Notes under the pieces: model-generated
Databases searched by the model: none
What the model was told of the DNA's origin: nothing
The model's input: only the letters and a program-made list of their open reading frames with translations
Shown: in pieces, positions 5,861-6,032 of the stretch
How positions within the stretch are numbered: position 1 is the first letter of the stretch
Layout of the letters: each line of letters begins with the position of its first letter
Translations under genes and position numbers: made by a program
Assembly (NCBI GenBank): GCA_945889565.1
Contig: CAMDBZ010000112.1
Coordinates: 1 to 6,032, forward strand
Source of the DNA: Thermoflexus hugenholtzii JAD2
GTDB lineage: Bacteria > Chloroflexota > Dehalococcoidia > UBA2979
Direction of reading: 5' to 3'
Length of the DNA: 6,032 nucleotides

Positions 5861-6032
5861 CTACGCCCGGTGGCACGCCACCCAGTGCGACGGCCCCATC
5901 TCGCGCCACTCCGGAATGCGCTCCCGGCACTCGTCGATGGCGATCGGACAACGCGTGTTGAACACGCAGCCCGGAGGCGGCCGTAGCGGCGACGGCACGT
6001 CACCCGTCAAGATGATCCGCTCGCGCGTCCGC
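5861..6032 (-). CDS. C-terminal end of an oligopeptide/dipeptide ABC transporter ATP-binding protein (OppD/DppD/OppF class); 5' part outside window
   Basis: Reading on the minus strand from 6031 to a TAG at 5863-5861 gives 57 residues. They match the C-terminal extension of peptide transporter ATPases: LTGDVPSPLRPPPGC (8-22), FNTRCP (24-29), a central cysteine after AIDE, and HWVACHRA at the end. In this family these ATPases drive import of peptides (or nickel and related ligands) through an inner-membrane permease. The nucleotide-binding domain is off the window, so D-type versus F-type cannot be settled and no symbol is given. Four cysteines are spaced C-x5-C-x6-C-x17-C, the arrangement that holds a [4Fe-4S] cluster in some DppD/OppD proteins. 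The gene ends just before a strong hairpin. Confidence 0.9.
   Translation of the reverse strand, partial: RTRERIILTGDVPSPLRPPPGCVFNTRCPIAIDECRERIPEWREMGPSHWVACHRA

Noticed and set aside
3052..5961. 969-codon plus-strand open frame antisense to lepA
   Set aside because: Arg/His-rich translation without domains, spanning intergenic repeats as well as lepA; lepA on the other strand is unambiguous.

Overview
This is a very GC-rich stretch (about 70% G+C or more by eye, with nearly every third codon position G or C) from a bacterial chromosome. It holds three complete genes I can name or class with confidence, one complete gene I do not recognise, and a partial gene at each edge. The LepA sequence style, the composition, and the CCCTCACCCCC..GGCCCC-type intergenic repeats fit a high-GC Chloroflexota lineage (Dehalococcoidia or Thermomicrobia-like). 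That placement is inference only, since no rRNA or other decisive marker is present.

Layout, left to right. (1) 1-498, plus strand: the C-terminal part of a protein with a predicted restriction-endonuclease-like domain. (2) 499-659: a tail-to-tail gap holding a structured repeat (copy A1). (3) 660-2950, minus strand: a compact two-gene operon, fabV (NADH-dependent enoyl-ACP/CoA reductase, TTG start) followed 20 nt later by a winged-helix SAM-dependent methyltransferase. (4) 2951-3097: a divergent intergenic region. (5) 3098-3682, plus strand: an unrecognised 194-aa membrane-anchored, probably extracytoplasmic helical protein. (6) 3683-3861: a second tail-to-tail gap packed with inverted repeats (B1 and A2). 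(7) 3862-5679, minus strand: lepA (elongation factor 4), complete. (8) 5680-5860: a gap with a second B repeat (B2) and a strong hairpin terminator. (9) 5861-6032, minus strand: the C-terminal end of an oligopeptide-type ABC transporter ATPase carrying a four-cysteine motif.

The genes are mostly core housekeeping (fatty-acid elongation, translation, peptide uptake) and do not form one pathway. Only fabV and the methyltransferase look co-transcribed. I see no mobile element, CRISPR array, tRNA or rRNA.

The most unusual signal is intergenic. Both convergent gaps contain the same element: hairpin, hairpin, then a perfect GGGTGGGCGGGTGGG G-quadruplex motif, ending exactly 11 nt from the stop codon of two unrelated minus-strand genes. 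One hairpin shows compensatory base-pair changes between the copies. A second G-rich palindromic repeat family (B1, B2) also has quadruplex-capable G runs on the plus strand.
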